Assembly: GCA_039583875.1 (NCBI GenBank)
Contig: CM077162.1
Coordinates: forward strand, 68,259,259-68,323,258
Length of the DNA stretch: 64,000 nt
Direction of reading: 5' to 3'
Source: Platanthera guangdongensis
Taxonomy: Eukaryota; Streptophyta; Magnoliopsida; Asparagales; Orchidaceae
Position 1 is the first letter of the stretch. Each line of letters begins with the position of its first letter. The notes under the pieces are model-generated. The model was not told the DNA's origin and searched no databases. It saw nothing but the letters and a program-made list of their open reading frames with translations. Of this stretch, positions 41,632 to 51,324 are shown in pieces. A program made the translations under genes and the position numbers.

Positions 41632-43004
41632 CCTATAACTCAGATCCTTCCAGAGAATCCTACCTCAGAGTGAGTCCACACTCCTACAGCTCAGGTAATT
41701 AAGCCCTACCTCAGCCTCTTCAACAAGGTCTACAACTCAGGCAATCAAGCCCTACCTCAGCCTCTTCCACAAGGCCTACAACTCAGGCAATCAAGCCCTA
41801 CCTCAGCCTCTTCCACAAGGCCTACAACTCAGAGAGAAAACTCTCCTACCTCAGACACTCAGCTCTATCTCAGCCTTTATAGATTTAGGCTTACAACTCA
41901 GAGAGATAACTCTCCTACACTCGGATCTTTTTCAAGATCCCATAGAGAAATTGATTATAACAAGAGTAAATCCTTCACCCAGGTAGAAAGAGAATGGGTA
42001 GAAGGTTTCTTGGTCAGTTCTTGATAGATCTGACAACTTTAGAATCAACCTGTCTTAGCTTCTTCAAAGCTTCTTGAATCTGAACAAAGTAAGGTTGATC
42101 TTCTTGAAGTTGGAGATGATGCTCAATCCAGCTTCCTTCTTTTATTCAGAATTTAACCTGAATTCTTCTTTCAGACTTGTTCAGGATCTGCCCTTGTTGA
42201 TTTCTGGATGAAGACTTCTCTTCTTCTTAGTTCTTTATTACTTCAATTCCTTCTATCTGATGATAGAACATGTCTTTATATAGGCTTCATCCGAGGTTAC
42301 CGGTTGATCCGGTTCCTAATGGCCTTCTGACAGCTCTGACAGATACAATACCATTGTTAGTTATGACAGTTGTCAAGTCTTCAGTCGTGATACTTGATCC
42401 TTCATTGATCTTCAACGCAGCAGCAAAGTGTCGAGACAGTTCTTCAAATGTGTCAACACAATAGTCCATGTGTCGACACAACTCTTGATGATGTCGACAT
42501 AGCTCTCACAATGTCGACACAGCTTCTCTTTAACTTCTTGACACAGCTTCTGTGAAATATGTCGACACAAGTCCTGTGTGTGGACACAACTGCTTCTAGT
42601 CTTTGACAAAGTTGACGTCGGCAGAATTCTGGAGTGTGTCGATACAGTTGTTGTCGACAGATTTTTTGTGTGTCGACACAATCTGGCTCCTCATGTCGAC
42701 ACAGCTCTTCCCAAGTATCGACATAATTGTTGCCGACAAATTTTCTGTGTGTCGACACAAGTCCTGTGTGTCGACACAATCTGGCTTCTGGTGTCGACAC
42801 AGCCTTTCCCAAGTGTCAACACAATTCTTCTCAAGTATCGACACAGCCTTTCCCAAGTGTCGACACTTGTACTTAGAAACTTTTTCTGCATTTCCTTAAC
42901 CTGTACATTGAAACTCAACACAACATCAAATACACTTTGATGAATATCATTGAGTTAGGTGAGGCTTCTCCAAATCTGGTACACATTTTCCAATGTACCC
43001 AACA
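41632..43004 (-). repeat. 5' LTR of R6, truncated
   Basis: It is homologous to 34255-35649 of the 3' LTR; about 325 bp of LTR nearest the primer-binding site are gone. It contains the 46-bp units and a TGTCGACA array (42425-42865). The outer end is intact and is followed by gagac. Confidence 0.9.
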
Positions 43005-43009
43005 GAGAC

Positions 43010-43685
43010 TTCTGTTAAAGGTCTGTCTGCTAAGTAGTGCAACTCTATCTCATCCCACCATAGCCGGGTCTCGCCTTCCAGCAAGAAGGTGGCCATGGTG
43101 ACTTTATTTTCTTCTTTTGTCCTTATCGCCATCAATATTCTGTTGACGCGGGACAACCAATCCTCCGCTTGCATTGGGGATCCCACACCCGTAAACATAG
43201 GAGGATTGAAGCTCATAAACTGCTTCAATTGTAGTTCAATTGCTCGAGGATCAACAACAGCCTCAACAGGTTCTGGCCTCACACCAACCTGTTCTGTCAC
43301 CATTGTAGGTTGCGCCTGCCCAGTAGGCTGTGCATGAATCATTGCAAACAACACCTCAGCAACTAGCATACTGTTTCGGCAGAAGGAGGAGGTGTAGGCA
43401 CCTCAACTGGTGCCGCACTCTCATCAGAACGCTGGGGCTCAGACTACCCATCACCACTTTGAGTCACCTATAGGTAGGCAAGACACACATTAACGACTTT
43501 GTAGAAGTAAGATCAATAATATAGGAACACGCGGGTTCCTCAAACATGTGTATTTGCATTCCTTAGTGGACATTCTGGAGTTCATTTACGGTTAAAGCGG
43601 GTCGCACTTACACGTGCTCGCCACCCCACAAAAGAATTCGACCACAAATTCGAAAGAGGAAGACCGAGACAAGCTGATATCAAAT
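43010..43685 (-). pseudogene. gag: R5 gag N-terminal part and leader
   Basis: The reading from 43369 carries the typical chromovirus gag opening: PRAIELQLKQFMSFNPPMFTGVGSPMQAEDWLSRVNRIL, then KVTMATFLLEGETRLWWDEI. It ends at the R6 insertion. A second frame upstream (to about 43450) is Pro/Ala-rich and probably the real N-terminus, so another frameshift is present. The leader between gag and the LTR contains the minus-strand ATTTGATATCAGCTTGTC just inside the LTR end, a degenerate initiator-Met-type primer-binding site. Confidence 0.8.
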
Positions 43686-45500
43686 TGTAACGTCTTCATC
43701 TGTTACACGACATATAATAGAAGATTTGACTGGGGCCCCACACCATATATCACAAACAGATGGCGAGGTTACAAGTTTATATCAAAGACTATTTGCATCC
43801 TAATCCAGAGCATACTAACGAAGCTTTTAAGTTATTTGAACTCAACACATTTGAATGTCCACAATATATAAACCGACATTTATATATATCACACCACAAA
43901 GGAAATACAAAATACACAACAAGTATGGCCTTAAGGCCTTACAGTAAAGTTGTACATGTGTAGATTATAAACATCGGCACGCAGGCCGGGCATACATGAA
44001 AATAATAAAATTCTTCATTCAACCTTCGTGGGCCAGCAGCAGCAACAACAAGGGCTTCAACCCACTATTTTTCACTCGTCTCTCCAGCACCTGCATCGGG
44101 ACAATCCACTGCAACAGTGGTAAACAAGGCAATAGTCTGCATTCATCTGACCAATTTATAACGACCATATCCCTTACCCGGGGTAGTGGTATTCCTTCAC
44201 TACATACATAGCATTTCACAAGCAGATATATCACAAGATGTGCACCACAAACCATCAATATATCACAAACGTCGACCACGCGACCCGACGTTCCATGCAC
44301 TCAGGGCACATTCTCGGTGTACCGGAAAACTAGGGTCCCACCACCATTCACAATGGAAAACTTGAGCATTTCGCTCCCCGGCCTACAGCCGGAGACTTTA
44401 GTCTTAATGGCGCGTAAGCCTAAGAATCTCATTATGTGAATCTGACGAACGTCAATATCCCAGACACTCATGTCAGACAACCATAACGCGGATACAGTTT
44501 AGCCCTTACCCGTTGCTCAAATCGTCAGTTCAATGACTAGACTGACGCGGGTCGGCATCCCCTTGTTTGTTTGGCACGAAGCCTTTTTAAGAGATCACAT
44601 AGCTCACAATAGCCACACTGTCCCCTAAGGACAGACTTCACAATCACAGGATAGCTAAGAGCCATCACTAGCGACACGCACTCTCGCCCGGCGTTAACGA
44701 CAGAACTCTCTTTTCGTCCCCAGCCCTAAACTTCTCTGGACCGACCATCCATAAATCCCTACAACCACCTGTAGTGCCAGAAATACTGGTCTTTCATAGC
44801 ATACAACGCATGTACTTTGCGGGTATTTTCCCGGAATTCCACTCCAGTACTTCATGCCACTTCCCTTCACAGGCACAACCCACCGACTCCACAAAAATAC
44901 TTGTTCATACGTGGAGTCTTCTCCGGTGCGCAAAATAAAATATCACCAATCTAGACCAATCTGTCCAAATGGGCTTCACACAGTATTTTTATTTCGTACT
45001 ACACATTTTTGGATCTATATGCAAGACTCACTGGGTATTTCATGAATCAACCCAAAGAAACTCCCTTGACTTTCCACTTTTTGGTGGGGGATTCCATGCA
45101 TATGCCAAAAGAAGAACTTCACTTGTCCAAGAAGAAAGATCGTTACCCTTGAAGATCTCTTTGGAGCAATGTCAAAGCGTTTCTACTCGGAAGAAAATGA
45201 TCGTCTCACTTTCCTCTTTGCAAATCTCACTTTGGCTTTACATTCCAGCCCCAAATCCTCCTTCAGCAGCACAACCAGAGCACTCAAACCCTAATAGCCG
45301 AGAGGGCCTGCTCCAGAACTCGGGAAGAAAGAGAATAGACAAAGGTAATAATGATTTCCAATTTCTATTCTCTACAGATAAGACATCGGGTTATCTTCCA
45401 GCCACACAATTTCTTCCCCTCAAAACACATCAACGGCTCTGGATTGAAGCTGAAAAGTAAACCACCGCTCAGTGTCCACACACCAGCCACCTGACACGAG
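43686..45500 (-). repeat. 5' LTR of R5, right edge not determined
   Basis: On the minus strand the LTR ends CGTTACA at 43686. No gene is readable in the next 1.8 kb. I could not find the TGT-type LTR start on the right, since the matching 3' LTR is outside the window; the right limit given is approximate. Confidence 0.5.
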
Positions 45501-45524
45501 ACAACGCTCGGTCCTATCCATCTT

Positions 45525-46440
45525 TTCGACAATTCGTCGAACGGGACAAATTTCGTCGAACGATATTTGTCGAACGGGCTAAATTCGTCGAGCTCCGCTC
45601 AACGATTTTCTGGCAAATCATTTTGGCAAGGCCACGCGACCGCACTGCGCTAGGCCGCGTACCGCACGGCTGAGCACGGACGCACACCGCGCGACCGCAT
45701 TGCGCGAGGTCGTGCACCGCGCGGCCTCGCCCTGCGCGCGGCTTTGCCTGCTCGACCGCGCCTAGCGCGCACGCCACCGCGCCCGAGCGCACGCGCCAGC
45801 AGTGGCGGCGGCTGCCACAGGTGACCCTTGCCGTCTCTGGCCGCCTCCGGCCTTCGTGGGCGCCTCCGGGAACCTTGCCCGGGCATCCCGAAATGTCCAG
45901 GGGGAGGGGCACTATCATCATTTTGGGAAAAACGGTGATCCAGGTGATCGAAACGAAACAACATCATTCGTCGATACAAATCACTCTCCGACGTAATTAC
46001 CAACATGACCCCCCTCCCCCCCCCCCCCAAAAAAAAAACTATAAATAGGCTTTCATGCCTTCATTTGAGGACAAGAAACTTCAGAGGCAAGAGAGAGCTC
46101 TGGGGTTTTCTGGCGAGATTGTAGAGTTAGCCTGAGCGCAGGAGCGCTCAGGCTCCTGCGCTCCCCGAGTCACGTCAACCGCCTCCGTGAGAGCGCTCTC
46201 ATTAAGGCTCCGCATCAACGAGAGCCCTCTCTCTAGAAGCTCCGTGGACTTAGAGAACTTCTCGGCCGGAACGCTTCTACCCAGGTTCCGCGAGCTCAGC
46301 AACACTCCAAGATCAGAGCGCTTCCATCAAGCCTCTGAGTACTTAGCCATGTTTCCTCATTTCTTGTACTTGTAACGGAGTAGCGGTCTGTCGTCCTCCG
46401 AGATCAAACCAAACTTTGTAAAACTCCAAGAAGATGTTGG
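45525..46440 (+). repeat. LTR-like fragment with TATA box
   Basis: It contains TCGTCGAACG repeats (45530-45600), a very GC-rich CGCGCGACCGC block, a poly-C tract and TATAAATA at 46040. A pyrimidine/purine-rich leader follows, then TTGTACTTGTAACGG near 46365, which resembles the poly(A)-region sequence of R3's LTR. This arrangement looks like U3-R-U5 on the plus strand, but no partner LTR or boundaries were found. Confidence 0.35.
46040..46047 (+). promoter_or_regulatory. TATA box of LTR-like fragment
   Basis: TATAAATA directly after a poly-C/poly-A stretch and 20 bases before CCTTCATTTGAGG. Confidence 0.5.
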
Positions 46441-48429
46441 ATTTTGGCTCGACACAGTTCCATTCACGCGGTTTTTCACCATTTCCAGTTTTTTCACGTA
46501 AAAATTGTTTCTTGTCATTTGATACGGTTCATTTTGACTATTTGCGCGCCCGGTCCGATTCCGATTTAAGACAGTTTGATTTCTTCGAATCAGGGAAAGA
46601 TCGGGCGACCCGCAACAAATAATAGCACACGTCAACTTCAAATATAAGAATTGTCAAAGTATGAATATTGTTGTACGTCGCTCAACACTCTCATATATCG
46701 GTCCAGTTGGATCGTCTCGATTCAAGAGCAAGATGTATGTGGAAACAGTGAAAAAAGAGATTAAAACAAAATTTTTATGTGGAAAATTCAAAATATGAAA
46801 AACCATGAGTCTGGCCCCCTTTAGGAGCAAAATATTTTTCATACAGTACTCGCTCCTAGAGAAAACAGCGCGGGTACTGCGGGAGCCCTACGATCGAGCT
46901 TTGTATCTCGTGCATTACGAGTATCTTTTATTTTCTTTTTGCTTTGTTTTTTCGCAACCGCTGGATCAAAACAGAGACATTCCCGATCTCGTTCGTTCCC
47001 TAAAGAGCAAACACTACACGTACCTAACAATTATTCCTTTAGGAGATACACAGATCATATTACAACAATAAAGTGAGTCCTCTAAGCGGAAGGTTGTGCT
47101 CTAGGGAACTACATGCACGGGCGCATTCTTCGAGACTATGCGCATGGGGTGCTCTTCAGAACTATGCGCAGTGGGGGGGAAGCAAAGCGTTGGGGGCACA
47201 TTAGAGGGAGGAATGCAGAGGCGTGCAATGGAGAGTTGAGCGCGGGAGCGCGCACCGGAGAGTTGTGCTTCTGAGCCCACATGGGAGAGTGTCACACGAT
47301 GGTGCTAGTGTGCTTTCATCGGAGATTTTTCGGTATCGCACGCACAAAGGCTTGAGATCCGTACTTTTTCTCCATTTATCAACCCTTCAAATGACGAAGT
47401 TGTTGGTGATTGACTTGTTGACCGGGTCAACAAGTCAAAAGGTTGTTGGTGATTCTCTCAACACGAACTCAACTCCGCATTGAGAGAAGCTCCCATATTC
47501 CAGTTTTAGTGAGAGAGAGAGAGGAGCGCAGCAGCGCTGGAGGGTTTCTGTCCGGGCGGCTTGTCAACCTAGTCGGGCGGCTTGAGCTTGCGGGTTAAGC
47601 GTTTGATCTCGCCTGTGTCAGCTCGCGGCTTGCGTGCTCGCGAGAGGTGTGCGGCTTGCGAGAAGGATTTGATTTCGCTCGTTTGGAGGTCTCGCCGGTT
47701 TGGCCTCGGCGCAGGAGTGGCCTGGTGGCGAGTAAGCTGAGGTTGAGGCTGAGCTCGCCTGGTGTGCTCGCTCTCGCGTGCGAGAGGGACGTCGCGGGTA
47801 GTGTGTTCTAACCGCGCGAGTTGGCTAGGCGGTTTGTAGCGGTCTCGCCGGGTTGTAGCCGCGCGACTTGGCCGTCTCGCCAAGTTGGTCTCGCCGACCA
47901 CTTAGAAAGTTTTTCGAAAATCTTGAAGGGCGCAGGAGCCCATACACGTTTCCAACAGAAGTATGCCTCATTTTATAGATTTCAAGAAAGACGCGTAAAA
48001 ATTTTTGTTATTTTAATTATTTGACAAATGAATAAAAACTCTCACTTTATATTCCTCAAATCACCAACTTTAATGGTCGGGAAACTATGCCCTCTGGGTG
48101 GATCCGGGCATCCCAATAAGATTCAAGGTATTAGTGGTGACCGCCCGACGGTGACTCTACATTGTCGGAATAATCAAAGGGATCTGAATTCGAAAAGAAT
48201 TAGAGGCCTAGTCCACCAGAGGAGATGATGGCTGCTCCCCATGCGTCTCCTCACACTTGAGCTTCGGACCCAAGTGCGAGGAAGGGGGAGACCGGCCCGT
48301 GCAGGGCCATTCTGGACCAGCTTGGTTTTCCGGCAAATCATTCTAGAAGTTGTTTGTCAAACGAACTCAAAATCGCCTGAATTCAGCCAGTTTGAATCGT
48401 CTCATCGAGTAACTCACAGTTACGGTTAA
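46441..48429. other. Unassigned low-copy sequence
   Basis: No convincing gene: the longest readings are low-complexity Arg/Pro-rich (47569-47901, minus) or short. Notable bits are a GC-rich GTCTCGCC/CTCGCGA-rich block (47530-47900) and a segment with CCGGCAAATCATTCTAGAAG (48330) resembling 45605-45630. It may be decayed retroelement DNA. Confidence 0.4.
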
Positions 48430-48930
48430 TGGTGCCCAAAAAACCGGTCTGGTTGGGACCGGGCCGGTTAGGACCGGCTAGGGACCGGTTCCGGTTAGGA
48501 TCGGACCAGTCCCAGGGGTCCCAAGGAGTTCCCTTTTTTCATCAAAGACCGGTCCCGGACTGGGACCGGTCTTTGGGACCGGTAAAAGACCGGTACCGGA
48601 CCGGGACCGATAAAAGACCGGTACCGGACCGGGACCGATAAAAGACCGGTCCCGGACCGGGACCGATCAAAAGACTGGTAAAAGACCGGTCATTTTAGTA
48701 ATTTTAGTAAGAGACCGATCATTTTTAGTCATTTTAGTAAAAAACCGGACAAAAGATCTGTAAAAGAGAGTGGTCTCGGACCGGTTAGGACCGGTCCTCC
48801 GGTCCTAGCCGGTCCTCCTCTAGAGGAGGAAAACCAGTCCCAGACCGGAACTGGTTTGAGCGGGACCGATCCGGGACCGGTCGGCTAAAAGACCGGTCTT
48901 TTAAAAGACAGATCCCGGACCGGCCCGACA
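48430..48930. repeat. ACCGGT-rich degenerate palindromic block
   Basis: About 500 bp are dominated by GGACCGGTCC, GGTACCGG, CCGGACCGGGACCG and AAAAGACCGG, with a clear 28-bp tandem unit at 48580-48670. Left (GGTGCCCAAAAAACC) and right (TCTTTTTGTGCAGAC) edges are weakly inverted, so a small hAT-like non-autonomous element with subterminal repeats is possible. Confidence 0.6.
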
Positions 48931-49008
48931 GTCTTTTTGTGCAGACGGTCATGATTTTGTTGGTCTTATTCCATCACTTTAATTTTTTTTTGTGATGTAC
49001 TTAAAAAA

Positions 49009-49682
49009 TGTTGGAACCAGCTTTCTAGTCCCTCCTAGAGTTCGAAACTGGATGCAGCCCACACGTACTCTCCCTGCGCTACCGTCCTGACGGGAGTCAG
49101 TGACCTGAAAACAGACCGAGGGAACTCAGCTCGGAGGTCCCACCTCGTACCCGGAAGAACTGAGAGTCTTCCCCTCCCTAGCCAGTGCTGAGCTAGGTGC
49201 CTGTGAGGAAAATAGTGGAAAGGTTCAACAACCCCTTTTTCTCAGGCACCTTATCGGTCTATTTATAGGCCTCTGAATCTGATCTGCAAATATCCTTTCT
49301 GAATCAACCTGAAATGACCCAAATACCCTGGAATGGGTCTGCCAACAGCCAAACTCCGCTGTTCTGGAGAGCTATATGCAGGCCTCTAGGGGTAAAAATG
49401 TAAAACTATGTGGGGCACAAAGGTAAAATCCCCCTTGTGGGTAAAAAGGTAAAGACCATCTTTTTTCATGTGGCGAGTGGGGCGGGACCTGTCAAGCTTA
49501 GGGGGGATCTCGCCTGTGGGCTCCTCGCGCTCCGCGGCCTGAGGTCTCGCCTAGCGAGGTCTCGCCTTAACTCATAGGCTGTCCCTTCCTTTCGGGGGGG
49601 GGGGGGGGGGGGGTTGGCCTCTCCCGTCTCGCCAGCCTTCCTTCCTTGCTTGTCGGGCTACTCGCGAGCCCAAGGTTGTACA
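49009..49682 (-). repeat. 3' LTR of R7
   Basis: 674 bp, directly repeated at 57258-57944. It holds a minus-strand TATAAATAG at about 49257-49266 and a 20-base poly-G run (plus strand, 49594-49613). Confidence 0.93.
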
Positions 49683-49700
49683 CAATCCCCGCTCTTTTTG
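49683..49700 (-). promoter_or_regulatory. Polypurine tract of R7
   Basis: The minus strand reads AAAAAGAGCGGGGATTG next to the LTR start TGTACAAC; compare R3. Confidence 0.8.
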
Positions 49701-49800
49701 AGGTTGCCCTAACCTCGGAAAGACAGTCCAACCGTGGCTCGCGACACTAAGATTCCTTTATGAGAATCTTGGGTGGGGACCCTTCCCCCTTCAGATTGCC

Positions 49801-49808
49801 TATAAATA
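49801..49808 (+). promoter_or_regulatory. TATA box of antisense gene A
   Basis: TATAAATA lies 56 bases before the gene A ATG, on the strand opposite to R7's own transcript. Confidence 0.65.
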
Positions 49809-49863
49809 TGAGGAGAAAGCCTTCATTTGGAACTCTTTTGCCTTCACCCTCTCTTCTTTCGGA

Positions 49864-50787
49864 ATGTCTCATAGTCAAGGTTTCCGCGAGCGCCTTGCAA
49901 TTGTGCGAAGGCGAAACAAAGCCAGCACGGATGCCCTTTTTCCAGATCTGGGGCGTACTCCCCCCGCAGTCTCTCCGCCCTCTCGCACAAAGAAAGCGAA
50001 AGCTGTCTGCGCCCCTCTCTCGGCGGGCGCAACTTCTTCTGCCGCTCCGATAGACAACCCACTCTCTTCCTTAGGGGGGAGGCAGGTGATCACATTATCT
50101 TTCCTTTCTCTGATTTCGCCTGTCTGACTATGCTTTTTCAGGGAAGTCTCGCTGATTCGCCGGTGTCTGCCAATCCCCCTGATAATGTAAGCCAAGTTCC
50201 TCAGCGCACAGGCTCGCCCAAGGTGGCCTCTGAATCTCCCTCGCGGAGAGAGAACCTCTCGCGAGTTGTGGGGAACCCTCGAATCCCAAGTAAGATCTCT
50301 TCCCTTCTCGCCTCTCGGTCGATTCGCCTTCCTTTAATCGGCTTGCGCGGGCTCACTCTTGCTTGTGATCTTTCGCTACTCTCGCAGGTATCCACTTTGA
50401 TTCCGATACTGAGGAAGCTCCCGCGTCTCCCCCCCCCTCTCACCTCTTCCTCATCCGGGCGAGATCGAGGACTACCTGGGTGATCCCATGGACCCTCTGG
50501 AATTGAAACGGAGGACTGCCCGGATGTTCCGCAAATATACACACATAATCCGCGAGATGGAGCTCGAGAAGCAAGCCTCCGACCGGCGCATGGAGTGGAT
50601 TGAAGCGGATCACCACCGCCTTTCTGCAATGGTGGAAGCGGACGGGGTGCTAGACGGGACCGACCCCCAGGCCATACTGAACGAGACGGATGAACATCTC
50701 CGTCTCGCGCGCCGCGGCGTGATCGCAGCTCGCGCCTTTCATCTTCCTGGCCGCCCGCCATGCGCGGGAGGTAAAGATGGCCGCTGA
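49864..50787 (+). pseudogene. R7 antisense gene A, three exons, unknown function
   Basis: Candidate exons are 49864-50085 (74 codons, MSHSQGFRERLAIVRRRNKA..., donor CAG|GTGATC), 50142-50289 (after TTTTTCAG; donor CAA|GTAAGA) and 50388-50787 (after CTCGCAG). The first junction is phase 0, and the second splits a Ser codon. In exon 3 a run of nine C's (about 50429-50437) breaks the frame; beyond it the reading EIEDYLGDPMDPLELKRRTARMFRKYTHIIREMELEKQASDRRMEWIEADHHRLSAM stays open to 50787. The N-terminus is basic, the middle Pro/Ser-rich and the C-terminus helical. I do not recognise the protein. Both introns are short (56 and 98 bp), as in plants. The gene sits between R7's PPT and gene B, antisense to R7. 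Confidence 0.6.
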
Positions 50788-51187
50788 CAGTGGGTGCGGA
50801 ACTAAACGGACCCAGTCCCGTCTCGCCCTCTCTGGATCTCGTTTTTATTAATGCCGCTGTGTTATCACTGATATGTTGTAATAACTTATTCGGGCGAGAC
50901 GTCCCCTTCTGCGAGACGATTTATTTTTTGACTTTTGGCCAGGCAAGGGTCTTATCACGCCGTCTTTTCATTATTGCCATGATTAGATATTACTTTATTT
51001 TATTAATCCTGTAATGATGGCTTGCCTCGAAAGGGTTTCTGCGGCGCCTCCGCCTCTTGAGTTCTAGAGAGAGAGTGAGAGAGGGAGAGTGGGATAAGGA
51101 AGTGAGAGAGAGAGGTGGAAAGAACGAGGCGTCGGGATGTCCTCTCATTTCCCGCCGCCTTATTTTCCCGCCCTTTTCCCTACCCCT

Positions 51188-51195
51188 TATAAATA
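51188..51195 (+). promoter_or_regulatory. TATA box of antisense gene B
   Basis: TATAAATA lies 129 bases before the gene B ATG, followed by a pyrimidine-rich leader. Confidence 0.65.
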
Positions 51196-51324
51196 CCTTC
51201 AACAACTACCCCTGTCCCTCACTATTCTAAGCCGTTCTTTGGATCCCGGCTCCCTTTTCCCCTTCGTCATCTCGCGTCTCTCTCTCGGCCATCCACTCTT
51301 TCTTTTGCCACCTCCTCGCTAATT

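Larger units (their letters stand above)
33930..43004 (-). mobile_element. R6: minus-strand Ty1/copia Sirevirus
   Basis: R6 is 9,075 bp with a perfect target duplication. Reading right to left: truncated 5' LTR, gag C-terminus, protease-integrase, RT-RNase H (copia order, integrase before RT), a decayed extra ORF, the PPT and a full 3' LTR. A deletion removed the 3' part of the 5' LTR, the primer-binding site and most of gag. Several nonsense codons, two replacing Trp, interrupt pol. The gag tail and extra-ORF remains link it to R2. Confidence 0.9.
29864..43685 (-). mobile_element. R5: minus-strand Ty3/gypsy chromovirus, internal region
   Basis: R5 is the oldest element of the nest. Reading right to left: leader, gag (split by R6), zinc-knuckle remnant, protease, RT, RNase H, integrase and the first part of a chromodomain, which is cut at 29864 by R1. 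The rest of R5 should lie left of the window, beyond R1's 5' LTR. Its 5' LTR starts at 43686 (TGTAACG on the plus strand, that is, LTR end CGTTACA). Many stops and frameshifts show long decay. Confidence 0.85.

Noticed and set aside
47569..47901. 110-codon Arg/Pro-rich minus-strand reading
   Set aside because: Low-complexity translation of a CTCGCC/CGCGAG-rich stretch, with no start context or homologous look.
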